A stretch of DNA of 64,000 nucleotides from Aldehydirespirator sp965203635. Its GTDB lineage: Bacteria; Actinomycetota; Acidimicrobiia; Acidimicrobiales; Aldehydirespiratoraceae. Numbering within the stretch: position 1 is the stretch's first letter; every line of letters begins with the position of its first letter. Location of the stretch: contig OZ241903.1 in assembly GCA_965203635.1 (NCBI GenBank), forward strand, positions 1,674,001 to 1,738,000, read 5' to 3'. Of this stretch, positions 17,311 through 25,498 are shown one piece after another. The notes below the pieces were generated by a model. The model saw only the letters and a program-made list of their open reading frames with translations. It had not been told where the DNA came from and did not search any database. A program made the position numbers and the translations under genes.

Positions 17311-18384
17311 TCAGATCGCGGCCGGGACCGGCCGGCTCGAGCCAGGCTGCGGGGCCGGTGGCTGCGGTGCCGGGCGAGAGCCGGCAGCCCATCGCCGACG
17401 ATGCCACGCTGCCTGCTCGGCCAGACCCCGACGCAGGGGCGTGACCGGCCTCCAGCCCAGCAACTCGCGTGCCGGGCCGGTGTCGGCTGTAGTCGCTTGG
17501 GGGTCCCCGGCCGGTCGGGGCACGGTCTGAACCCGCACAGCGGTCCTGGTTACCGCTCCTACCGCCGCGATCACGTCATTGAGCGAGGGGCGGGCTCCGC
17601 CGCCGATGTCGAACGTCCTCCCGGCCGCGGCGGGGACTGTGGCCGCCGCCGCGGTCGCTTCCGCCACGTCGTGCACGAAGGTGAACTCGCGTGTCTGCTC
17701 GCCCGAACCCCTGCGACAGAAGGTGGGCCCTTCGGACCGGGTCGCCTCGAACATGCGATGCATGGCCATGTCGGGGCGCTGCCGGGGCCCGAACACGGTG
17801 AAGTACCGCAGCGTGACGACTTCGAGGCCCCGGCCGGCGTAGACGCCGGCGAGGTGCTCACAGGCGGCCTTGGAGGCGCCGTAGGGGCTGATCGGGTTCA
17901 CCGTCCGCGGCCCGCCGGGCGCCGCGGTCTCGCCGTAGACCGAGGAGCTGGAGGCCAGGACCACCCGACCGACGCCTGCGGCCAGTGCGGCCTCCAGCAC
18001 TGCCTGGGTGCCGGCCACGTTGACTTCCCAGGTGTCGGTGACGCCCTGCCGCCACGAGTCCTGCACGCCGGCCCGGGCCGCGAGGTGGAACACCGTGGTG
18101 GCCCCGGCGAACAGAGCGGCAAGGTCGGCGCGCCGGAGGTCGTCGACCACCAGCCGGAACGACGGGTGCCGCTGGGCCGCTGCCAGGTTGGCCCGCTTCT
18201 GGGCCGGGCTGTAGGCAGGGTCCAAAGAGTCCAGCCCGACCGCCGTGTGTCCCCGCTCCAGCAGCAGGTCGACCAGATGCGAACCGATGAAGCCGGCCGC
18301 TCCCGTCACCACCGCGATCTGTCCCGGCTCGGGCTGTCGTCCGTGGCCGTTGGTGGTATATTCATCGTGCGGTACAGCAAGCAT
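17311..18384 (-). CDS. NAD-dependent nucleotide-sugar epimerase/dehydratase
   Basis: The 357-residue extended-SDR protein has the TGAAGFIGSH NAD motif, a serine-rich strand ASSSSVYGE, the YGASK catalytic Tyr-x3-Lys, and RYFTVFGPRQRPDMAM. These features are typical of UDP-glucose/UDP-glucuronate 4-epimerase-like enzymes. The C-terminus ends in a Pro/Ala/Arg-rich tail of about 25 residues. The ATG at 18384 lies inside the metal-box-like palindrome, so this start is uncertain; GTG codons just before VTGAAG are alternatives. It probably supplies a sugar nucleotide for the glycosyltransferases of the same island. It is divergent from the FAD enzyme and convergent with the GT-C gene. Confidence 0.85.
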   Translation of the reverse strand: MLAVPHDEYTTNGHGRQPEPGQIAVVTGAAGFIGSHLVDLLLERGHTAVGLDSLDPAYSPAQKRANLAAAQRHPSFRLVVDDLRRADLAALFAGATTVFHLAARAGVQDSWRQGVTDTWEVNVAGTQAVLEAALAAGVGRVVLASSSSVYGETAAPGGPRTVNPISPYGASKAACEHLAGVYAGRGLEVVTLRYFTVFGPRQRPDMAMHRMFEATRSEGPTFCRRGSGEQTREFTFVHDVAEATAAAATVPAAAGRTFDIGGGARPSLNDVIAAVGAVTRTAVRVQTVPRPAGDPQATTADTGPARELLGWRPVTPLRRGLAEQAAWHRRRWAAGSRPAPQPPAPQPGSSRPVPAAI

Positions 18385-18397
18385 TAGGTATACCTTA
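18384..18397. promoter_or_regulatory. Second TTAGGTATACCT metal-box-like palindrome
   Basis: TTAGGTATACCTTA (18384-18397) shares twelve consecutive bases with the site upstream of the FEA1-like gene. It covers the epimerase start region and lies 38 bases upstream of the FAD enzyme, so it can control both directions. Confidence 0.6.
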
Positions 18398-18435
18398 CAA
18401 GAAGTGTGGCCGGATGAACAACTGGAGCGGCCCGC

Positions 18436-19827
18436 ATGGCTGAGGTAGCCGTCATCGGCGCCGGCCCGGCCGGGCTAATGGCGGCGCTTCGCAGCGCGCA
18501 ACTGGGCCATCGGTGCACCCTCCTGGAGGCAACGGCCGCTGTCGGAGGCATGGCCGGCAGCTTCGAGGTCGCGGGCCAGCGGGTCGACTTCGGCTCCCAC
18601 CGGCTGCATCCCGCCACCGGCGAACGGTTCCTGGAGTTGTTCCGGTCGGTGCTCGGACCCGATCTGCAGGTCAGGCCGCGCAACGGCCGGATCCGTCTGA
18701 ACGGCCGGTGGATCGCCTTCCCGCTACGAGCGGGAGACATGGTGCGCAACCTGCCGCCGTCCTTCGGTGCCCGGGCCGCGCTCGACGCAGCCGCGGCCCC
18801 GCTGCGGCGCCGCGGGAGCGCCGGGCCGGCCACGTTCGCGGACGAGGTCGCACACCGGCTGGGGCCCACGGTGGCCCGCGAGTTCTACGCGCCCTACGCC
18901 CGCAAGCTCTACGGCGTCGATGCTGGTCTCCTCGACCGCGAGCTGGCCCTCCGGAGAGTGTCGGCCTCCGGGGCGGGCGATGTCATGAGGCGTGTCGTCA
19001 AGGCGGCGCGACCGCAGGGACGAGACTTCCTGTACCCCCGGCGGGGCTACGGGCAGCTCAGCGAGGCCCTGGCCGACGTCGCCACCGGCGCCGGGGTCGA
19101 TCTGCGGCTGGGCGTCCCGGTCGGCGGGCTCGAAGCGGCCGGCGACGCCGTGTCGGTGCATGTCGACGGTGGAGTGCTCCGGGCCGACGCGGTCCTGTCG
19201 ACCATGCCGATCCCGGCGCTGGCCGCGGCCGTGGATCCACCGCCTCCGGCCGCGGTCGCCGAGGCTCTGCAACAATGCCGGACCAGGGCTGTCGTGCTTG
19301 CGTACCTGGTAGTGGGCCGCGACCGGTTCACCCCGTTCGACGCCCACTACTTCCCCGGCGCGGAGACGGCCGTGTCGCGCCTGTCGGAGCCGAAGAACTA
19401 CCGCGACGGCGACGATCCGCCCGGCCGCACCGTGCTGTGTGCCGAGATCCCGTGCTGGCCCGGCGACGAGCTGTGGCAGCACTCCGAAGACCGCATCGGC
19501 GAACTCGTGGCCGACGGCTTGGCGCGCGCCGGTCTGGAAGTCCCCGAGGTGGAGCGGGTCGAGGTGAGGCGGCTTCCCGCCGTCTATCCCGTCTACGAGA
19601 TCGCCACCATGAGAGCACGGGCCGTCGTCGAGGAATGGCTGCACTCGCTCGCTCGGGCCCGCGTGGTGTCGCTGGGACGCCACGGCCTCGGTGTGCTGGA
19701 CAACTTGCACCACGTGCTGGCCATGGGCGAGGCCGCTGCGGAGGCCCTGGACCCCGGCGGCGCAGTGGATCCGGTTGCCTGGTCCCGATCGCTGGACGGT
19801 TTCGCCTCCCACGTTGTGGAGGACTGA
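18436..19827 (+). CDS. FAD-dependent amine-oxidase/protoporphyrinogen-oxidase-like protein
   Basis: The 463-residue flavoprotein has an N-terminal GAGPAGLMAAL dinucleotide motif (residues 7-17), then LLEATAAVGGMAGSF and a DFGSHRLHP stretch. This places it in the NAD(P)-binding-8/amine oxidase group, which includes protoporphyrinogen oxidase, UDP-galactopyranose mutase-like and carotenoid-desaturase-like enzymes. Towards the C-terminus YPVYEI and a GRHGLGVLDNLHH FAD-contact segment resemble those of sugar-mutase-type relatives. It diverges from the epimerase and is followed 58 bases later by bacterioferritin. A sugar-nucleotide or lipid-linked-sugar redox role fits the neighbours; a haem-synthesis role cannot be excluded. 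Confidence 0.72.
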   Translation: MAEVAVIGAGPAGLMAALRSAQLGHRCTLLEATAAVGGMAGSFEVAGQRVDFGSHRLHPATGERFLELFRSVLGPDLQVRPRNGRIRLNGRWIAFPLRAGDMVRNLPPSFGARAALDAAAAPLRRRGSAGPATFADEVAHRLGPTVAREFYAPYARKLYGVDAGLLDRELALRRVSASGAGDVMRRVVKAARPQGRDFLYPRRGYGQLSEALADVATGAGVDLRLGVPVGGLEAAGDAVSVHVDGGVLRADAVLSTMPIPALAAAVDPPPPAAVAEALQQCRTRAVVLAYLVVGRDRFTPFDAHYFPGAETAVSRLSEPKNYRDGDDPPGRTVLCAEIPCWPGDELWQHSEDRIGELVADGLARAGLEVPEVERVEVRRLPAVYPVYEIATMRARAVVEEWLHSLARARVVSLGRHGLGVLDNLHHVLAMGEAAAEALDPGGAVDPVAWSRSLDGFASHVVED

Positions 19828-19885
19828 GCACGCCGCTCGCAACCATGCTTCGAGCAAGCGGAGCGGGGGAAGTTAGGGTGGGGCC

Positions 19886-20356
19886 ATGCAAGGCTCACCG
19901 GAGATCATCGAGTTCCTCAACGAGGCTCTGGCCGCCGAGGTCACTGCCATCAACCAGTACTTCGTCAATTCCAAGGTATGCGAGGACTGGGGCTGGACCC
20001 GCCTGGCGGCCAAGATGCGCGAGGAGTCCATCGAGGAGATGCACGACGCCGAGAAGCTGATGGACCGCATCCTGTACCTGGACGGCATGCCCCGGCTGGA
20101 GAGCCTCGCCAGCGTGCGGGCCGGCAAGACGGTCGAGGAGCAGATGGAGAACGACCGGCTGCTCGAAGTGGCTGCCATCGACCGCTACCGCCGGGGAGTG
20201 GCCCTCGCCGAGGAGCACGGCGACATCGGCACCCGCGAGCTGCTGGAGCATCTGCTGGTGGGCGAAGAGGAGCACCTCGACTGGATCGAGACCCAGCAGA
20301 GCGCCATCGCCGACATCGGCATCCAGAACTACCTCCAGGCCCAGCTGGGCGACTGA
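19886..20356 (+). CDS. bfr: Bacterioferritin with an altered ferroxidase position
   Basis: The 156-residue four-helix protein has the standard length for Bfr, including AINQYF and the C-terminal IQNYLQAQ. It stores iron in a 24-mer shell. In E. coli numbering, ligands Glu18, Glu51, Glu94, Glu127 and His130 are all present, and haem-ligand Met52 is kept (EEM). Position 54, normally His, is Asp, while His sits at 53 (EEMHDAEKL). The di-iron centre may be tuned or impaired, unless His53 substitutes for it. ATG 19886 is preceded by GGGTGGGGCC. The gene closes an iron island containing FEA1-like and Fe(III) uptake genes. Confidence 0.9.
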   Translation: MQGSPEIIEFLNEALAAEVTAINQYFVNSKVCEDWGWTRLAAKMREESIEEMHDAEKLMDRILYLDGMPRLESLASVRAGKTVEEQMENDRLLEVAAIDRYRRGVALAEEHGDIGTRELLEHLLVGEEEHLDWIETQQSAIADIGIQNYLQAQLGD

Positions 20357-20399
20357 TCACCCCGTCCGCCGGGGGCTGGGACTGAGCCGGCGGGGCCGG

Positions 20400-22559
20400 G
20401 TGGACGGGACCGAGTCCTTCCCCAGGCGTCAGGCCCTCACCCGACGGTTCACGCTGGGCGAGCCCCGGAACATCCGGGTGTCCGCCGACGGCACGCGAGT
20501 GGCCTTCCTGCGCTCGACCGGCCCGGTCGACGCGGTCAATTCCCTGTGGGAGCTCGACGTGATTTCTGGGGTGGAGCGCCTGGTGGCCGACCCCCGCCGA
20601 CTCGGCTCCAACGGCGACGGCCGGGACCTGCCGCCGGCGGAACGGGCCCGGCGCGAGCGGGTGCGCGAGACCGGTTCCGGCATCGTCTCCTACGACGCCG
20701 ACGAAGCGCTCGACACCGCGGTGTTCGCGCTGGGCGGCCAGCTGTGGCGGGTGTCGCTGGCGAGCGGCGGACCGGCGCCGCAGGCCCTGCCCGCGCCGAC
20801 GGGGGCGTTCGACCCGCGACTGTCACCCGACGGCGCCCGGGTGGCCTACGTGGCCGGGTCGTCGCTGCGGGTGACCGGTGACCGCGCCGGCGACCGGTTG
20901 GTGGCCCACGAGCCGGGCGACACGGTCGGCTGGGGCGCAGCCGAGTTCGTGGCGGCCGAGGAGATGGGCCGCACCCGGGGGCACTGGTGGTCCCCCGACG
21001 GCCGAAGGCTGCTGGCCGCCCGCGTGGACACTGCGCCGGTGTCCCGCTGGTGGATCTCCGATCCCGCCGCGCCCGGCGGCGCGCCCGTCGAGATCCGCTA
21101 TCCGGCCGCGGGCGAGGCCAACGCGGAAGTCGCCCTGGCGATGTTGGATATCGACGGCGAGGCCGAACCGGTCACCGTCGCTTGGGACGGGGACGGCCGG
21201 GAGTACCTGGCCGCGGTTCGCTGGACCCGCGACGGCCTGCTGCTGACGGTGCAGTCCCGTGATCAGCGCACCCTCGGGGTGCTGGCGGCCGACCCCGACA
21301 CCGGGGAGTGCCGGCTGCTGAGGACCGTCACCGACGACGCCTGGGTGGAGCTGGTGCCGGGAGTTCCCCGCGTGGCGGCCGGCCGGCTGGTCACCGTCGA
21401 GGACCGCGGCCCGGCTCGCTGCCTGTGTGCAGACGGCGAGCCGCTCACCGCAGACCGCGTCCAGGTCCGCGCCGTTCACCACGCCGACGGCGACGGTGTG
21501 ACGGTCACCGCGTCGGTGGACCCGTCCGAGGTCCATGTGGCCCGAGTCGGCTGGGACGGAGCCCTCGAATGGCTCACTGCCGGACCGGGCGTCAACGGGG
21601 TCGCCGCCGGCGGGGACACGGTCGTTGTCGCCGGACGCTCGCTCGAGCACCGTGGCCGGCGCTGCACGGTGCGGTCGCGGCGGCGCGCCGAGCCGGACCT
21701 TCTCATCGCCTCCCACGCGGCCGATCCGGGCCTGGAGCTCAACGTCGAGATCGCCGAGCTCGGACCCCGCCGGCTCGTCTCGGCCATCGTGCTGCCCTCC
21801 GACGGCGCCGGACGGGATGGCGGACCGCTGCCGGTGCTGCTCGACCCCTACGGCGGTCCCCACGTCCAGCGGGTGCAACGGGCCGAGGCGCTGTTCCACA
21901 CCTCGCAGTGGTTCGCCGACCAGGGCTTCGCCGTGCTGGTCGTGGACGGGCGGGGCACACCCGGTCGGGGTCCGGCCTTCGAGCGGGCCGTGCGGGGCGA
22001 CCTGGCCGGCCCGGTCCTGGAAGACCAGATCGAGGCGTTGGGCGACGCCGCCGACCGCTATCCGATGCTCGACATGACAAGGGTCGCTATCAGGGGCTGG
22101 TCCTTCGGCGGCTACCTGGCCGCGCTGGCCGTGCTGCGCCGGCCCGACGTGTTCGCCGCGGCCGTCGCCGGAGCGCCGGTCACCGACTGGCGCCTCTACG
22201 ACACCCACTACACCGAGCGCTACCTGGGGCACCCGGCGACCGCGCCGGGCAACTACGAGCGAACCGACCTGACCCCGCTCGCGTCCGGCTTGCAGCGGCC
22301 GCTGATGCTGATCCACGGCCTTGCCGACGACAACGTGGTGGCCGCCCACACCCTGCGGCTGTCGCAGGCGCTGACCGAGGCCGGGCGCCCCCACACCGTG
22401 CTCCCCCTCAGCGGGACCACCCACATGACCCCCCAGGAGGAGGTGGCCGAGAACCTGCTGCTGCTCCAGCTCCGCTTCCTGCAGGACGCCCTGGGGATGC
22501 CACCATTGGCGCCCACCGAACAGCAGCAGCCACACGACGAGGGAGCCAGCGGTGAGTGA
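20400..22559 (+). CDS. S9-family serine peptidase (dipeptidyl peptidase IV-like)
   Basis: The 719-residue protein has an N-terminal beta-propeller region (about 20-440) and a C-terminal alpha/beta-hydrolase domain. The catalytic triad is visible: Ser568 in GWSFGGYLA, Asp643 in HGLADDNV, and His675 in SGTTHMTP. The propeller contains AAEFVAAEEMGR, matching the Glu-Glu motif that holds the substrate amino terminus in DPP IV. It should release dipeptides from peptide N-termini. No signal peptide is visible, so a cytoplasmic location is likely. GTG 20400 is the first plausible start after bacterioferritin. The stop overlaps the following gene's GTG by eight bases. Confidence 0.88.
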   Translation: MDGTESFPRRQALTRRFTLGEPRNIRVSADGTRVAFLRSTGPVDAVNSLWELDVISGVERLVADPRRLGSNGDGRDLPPAERARRERVRETGSGIVSYDADEALDTAVFALGGQLWRVSLASGGPAPQALPAPTGAFDPRLSPDGARVAYVAGSSLRVTGDRAGDRLVAHEPGDTVGWGAAEFVAAEEMGRTRGHWWSPDGRRLLAARVDTAPVSRWWISDPAAPGGAPVEIRYPAAGEANAEVALAMLDIDGEAEPVTVAWDGDGREYLAAVRWTRDGLLLTVQSRDQRTLGVLAADPDTGECRLLRTVTDDAWVELVPGVPRVAAGRLVTVEDRGPARCLCADGEPLTADRVQVRAVHHADGDGVTVTASVDPSEVHVARVGWDGALEWLTAGPGVNGVAAGGDTVVVAGRSLEHRGRRCTVRSRRRAEPDLLIASHAADPGLELNVEIAELGPRRLVSAIVLPSDGAGRDGGPLPVLLDPYGGPHVQRVQRAEALFHTSQWFADQGFAVLVVDGRGTPGRGPAFERAVRGDLAGPVLEDQIEALGDAADRYPMLDMTRVAIRGWSFGGYLAALAVLRRPDVFAAAVAGAPVTDWRLYDTHYTERYLGHPATAPGNYERTDLTPLASGLQRPLMLIHGLADDNVVAAHTLRLSQALTEAGRPHTVLPLSGTTHMTPQEEVAENLLLLQLRFLQDALGMPPLAPTEQQQPHDEGASGE

Positions 22560-23769
22560 CACGCAGCCCAAGGCGACCACGGGCGTCGACTCCGAGGTGG
22601 TGGCCGCCCTCCGGTGGGAGCGGCTGATGGACGGCCAGGCGTGGGAGGACTTCTGCGACACGCTCAAGGCCGCGGGCCGCATCGTGGTGCGCGAGACCCC
22701 CGACGGCGACCCCAAGGACCGGGTGGAGGGCTTCCGCTATCTCACCCGCATGATCATGATGGCCTCGGCCCGGGCCGTCGAGCGCCGTACGCCCGGCACC
22801 CGCCCCCGGCCGATCCGGCTCATCCCGCCGCCGCTCCGGGGCGGGCAGGGGGTGCAGTCCCCCAACCAGGACCACATCGTCCAGCCCGTGGACTCCCGGT
22901 ACCGGTACCGGGTCACCGGCAATCTCGGCAGCGCCTACACCCACCTGTCGGCGTGGAGCCCGCCCATCCCCGACGATGTCGGCGCGTTCGGCGTCGGTCT
23001 GGGAGCCGAGGACCACCTGCCCGGCTTCAACCCGAACATGGCGCTGACACCGCACAGCTTCGTGCTGGCCGACCTGGCCGCGGCCGACGGCTCCGTGAAC
23101 TTCGTCATGTCGGTCGACGACCCCGGCCCCGACGAGGTGTGGTTCCCGATGACGCGCCAGACCCGCGAGCTGATGGGCCGGGTCGTCTACGGCGACCGCG
23201 GCTCCGAGTCACCGCCCCGGCTGGAGATCAGCTGCCTCGACGAGCATCCGCGCCCGGCCGCGCCCGAGCCCGACGACATGGCTGCCCGCCTGGCCGTGGC
23301 CGCCCAGTTGATCCTCGGGCTGCTCAGCGACTACGGGGGCTGGACCCGGGACCTGCTGACCCGCGAGAACCGGCTGGAGTACACCAGGGAGTGGTACGAG
23401 CGCATCGGAGGGTCCCCCGACGACCGCCACTTCGAGTTCGGCTACTGGCGGCTGCAGCCGGGCACCGCGCTGGTGGTGGAGTTCGCCGAGCCTCGCTGCC
23501 AGCAGTGGAACTTCCAGCTGTGCAACCACTGGATGGAGAACCTGGCCGACTACTTCTGGGGCCGGGGCTACGTGGACAGCGAGAACGTGACACGCACATC
23601 GGACGGCAGGGTGCGGATAGTGGTGGCCGCCGCCGACCCGGGCGTTCCCAACTGGATAGATCCCGGCGACCGGGACCACGGCGTGATGGGCCTGCGCTTC
23701 GTCCAGCCCGACGCGCCGCCCGAGATCTCGTGCCGTCTGGTGCCGCTCGAGGAGCTGTCTGCGTCCTGA
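22552..23769 (+). CDS. DUF1214-domain protein
   Basis: The 405-residue soluble protein has a C-terminal region (about 290-400) of the DUF1214 type: QPGTALVVEFAEPRCQQWNFQ, NHWMENLADYFWGR and a final DPGVPNWIDPGDRDHGVMGL. No catalytic function is established for this family. The N-terminal half is mostly helical and specific to longer actinobacterial relatives. GTG 22552 overlaps the S9 peptidase stop by eight bases, so the two are almost certainly co-translated. A hairpin follows the stop. Confidence 0.75.
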   Translation: MSDTQPKATTGVDSEVVAALRWERLMDGQAWEDFCDTLKAAGRIVVRETPDGDPKDRVEGFRYLTRMIMMASARAVERRTPGTRPRPIRLIPPPLRGGQGVQSPNQDHIVQPVDSRYRYRVTGNLGSAYTHLSAWSPPIPDDVGAFGVGLGAEDHLPGFNPNMALTPHSFVLADLAAADGSVNFVMSVDDPGPDEVWFPMTRQTRELMGRVVYGDRGSESPPRLEISCLDEHPRPAAPEPDDMAARLAVAAQLILGLLSDYGGWTRDLLTRENRLEYTREWYERIGGSPDDRHFEFGYWRLQPGTALVVEFAEPRCQQWNFQLCNHWMENLADYFWGRGYVDSENVTRTSDGRVRIVVAAADPGVPNWIDPGDRDHGVMGLRFVQPDAPPEISCRLVPLEELSAS

Positions 23770-23842
23770 GGCCGAGGCCCGCGATGCGTCCGGGTTGTCG
23801 CCGGGCGCAGAGTGCGCGAACATGGATCGGGTAGTCCTTCCT

Positions 23843-23870
23843 TGACCGAAGCCGCGTGGGCATTCGGTCA
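23843..23870. terminator. Convergent hairpin terminator
   Basis: TGACCGAA (23843-23850) pairs with TTCGGTCA (23863-23870) around a 12-base GC-rich loop. It lies between the DUF1214 gene (plus) and the small membrane protein gene (minus). A further imperfect inverted repeat, GGTGGTGCGCAC with GTGCGCATCACC, follows at about 23881-23920. Confidence 0.6.
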
Positions 23871-23915
23871 CCTAGCGGGGCGGTGGTGCGCACTACCGGG
23901 GGGAGGAGGTGCGCA

Positions 23916-24341
23916 TCACCGCCACCGCCGCGCTCGCTGATAGGCGGCGATCAGCATCAGCAGGCTGGCGAGCACCAAGTGGAACACGGTCGGGATCCAT
24001 GTGCTGAACCACCCGGAGTGAGACAGCACGCTCAGGCCGAGCACCAGCCGGACGGCCATCACCGCGAAGTAGACGCCTCCCACGACGGTCACGGGCAGGA
24101 TCAGTCGTGGGCTGATCAGGCTCTTGCCGCGGTGCATGCGGACAACCACCACGACCAGGAGCACGAGTATGGCGATCTGAGCCGATAGCAGCGCGGCGTA
24201 CGGCAGGCCGCTTCCCTGGAAGTCGTCGAAAGGCGGCAGGAACGACACCGGGGCCCACTTCTGAACAGCCTGGCTCACCACCCGGGCCAAGAACGCGACG
24301 CTCAGCCCGGCGGTGGCCCAAATGAACCGACGCTGCGTCAT
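23916..24341 (-). CDS. Small four-helix membrane protein of unknown function
   Basis: The 141-residue protein contains four hydrophobic segments (about 5-22, 50-70, 80-105, 115-135) and a basic C-terminus. I do not recognise the family. The ATG overlaps the stop of the enolase-superfamily gene (ATGA), making this the last gene of a four-gene minus-strand operon. Its role may be anchoring or transport for the pathway encoded upstream, but the sequence does not show which. Confidence 0.65.
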   Translation of the reverse strand: MTQRRFIWATAGLSVAFLARVVSQAVQKWAPVSFLPPFDDFQGSGLPYAALLSAQIAILVLLVVVVVRMHRGKSLISPRLILPVTVVGGVYFAVMAVRLVLGLSVLSHSGWFSTWIPTVFHLVLASLLMLIAAYQRARRWR

Positions 24342-25489
24342 GGCTGCTCGTTCAGGTGCTCGAGCCCGGGCGTGGCCTGTTCGTCGACGGCCAGTCCGAA
24401 GCCGCCGCGTTGGGTGTCGACCGCCTCACTGGCTGGCAGCACACCGGCCGGTCCGAACATGATGGTGGGTGTCGCCAGATCGCGATCCAGCAGGTTGGTG
24501 CCGAATGCGCCCTCGGCCGCAAGCAGGCCCGGCCCGGCTGCCTGCATCACCGGCAGGGCGGCCCGAGCGAGGATGCTGGTCTCACCCACCTGGCATCCGA
24601 CGATCACACCGATTCCGAGTTCGGCCGCCCTGCCGACGACGTCCAGCGCGCGGATGACGCCGCCCATCTTCGATACCCGGACATTGGCGATCCATCGATC
24701 CGGGTCGTCGGCGACTGCGTCGAGCTGGCCGGCCCGCAGCAGGCTCTCGTCGAGGATTATCCGGGTTCCGCACCCGCCCGACACCCGCCGGAACCCGTCG
24801 AGGTCGTCGGCCTGGAGCGGCTCCTCCACCGCGAACAGGTCGAGGCCCAGGCCGCCGATGTGGTCGACGCACACATCGGCGGACTGCCAGAGGTTGTTGG
24901 CGTCGATCCGCACCCGCAGGCCGTCGCTCGGACCCGTGGCCCCGGTGGCGAGGGTCCGCATCTTGCGCCTGTCGCGGCGTAGGTCACCCGACGCCTTGAC
25001 CTTGAAGTCGCGGAAACCGTCGGCGAGATAGCGGCGGCACTGCTGGCGGTAGACGAGCCAGGGCGAGTCGCCCAGCACGGCCGAGTACCGGAAGTCGCCG
25101 GTTGGCGGGGCGATGCCCAGCAGGTCCTCGGTCGCCCGTCCCTCGACCTTGCCCATCAGGTCCAGGACGGCGAGCTCCACTGCGCAGAACGCGGCCGGGT
25201 TGCGGTCGATCACCTCCCGGTGCGCGCCCATCCAGGCCTGCAGGCTCGCTACATCGGCGATGTCGGCCGCCATAGCCTCCCGGTGCTCGAGGACGAACGC
25301 GGCCGCGCCGTCGACGGTCTCACCGGTCACGTAGGGACGGGGGCAGCTCTCGCCCCAGCCGGTGATCCCGTCCGGTCCGCGGGCGGCCACGATCAGGTTG
25401 CGCGCTCTCCGGCGACTCGCGGATGCGTGGCGGAAAACCGTGCGGAAGGGCACGCTGAAGGTGAGCACGTCGAGCCGCTCGATTCGCAT
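24338..25489 (-). CDS. Enolase-superfamily enzyme (muconate-lactonizing/dipeptide epimerase group)
   Basis: The 383-residue protein carries the complete MLE-group active site: K-x-K at Lys163/Lys165 (FKVKAS), metal ligands Asp196 (RIDANN), Glu222 (VEEPL) and Asp247 (ILDES), and the second base Lys274 (VSKMGG). Reactions in this group are cycloisomerisation, o-succinylbenzoate synthesis, racemisation or dipeptide epimerisation, all via an enolate beside Mg2+. The specificity is not readable. The gene starts 9 bases after the GH3-type adenylase stop and overlaps the small membrane protein gene, so it belongs to a coupled pathway. The CxxE/DxD specificity loop of known dipeptide epimerases is not obvious. 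Confidence 0.85.
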   Translation of the reverse strand: MRIERLDVLTFSVPFRTVFRHASASRRRARNLIVAARGPDGITGWGESCPRPYVTGETVDGAAAFVLEHREAMAADIADVASLQAWMGAHREVIDRNPAAFCAVELAVLDLMGKVEGRATEDLLGIAPPTGDFRYSAVLGDSPWLVYRQQCRRYLADGFRDFKVKASGDLRRDRRKMRTLATGATGPSDGLRVRIDANNLWQSADVCVDHIGGLGLDLFAVEEPLQADDLDGFRRVSGGCGTRIILDESLLRAGQLDAVADDPDRWIANVRVSKMGGVIRALDVVGRAAELGIGVIVGCQVGETSILARAALPVMQAAGPGLLAAEGAFGTNLLDRDLATPTIMFGPAGVLPASEAVDTQRGGFGLAVDEQATPGLEHLNEQP

Positions 25490-25498
25490 ACCAGGTCC

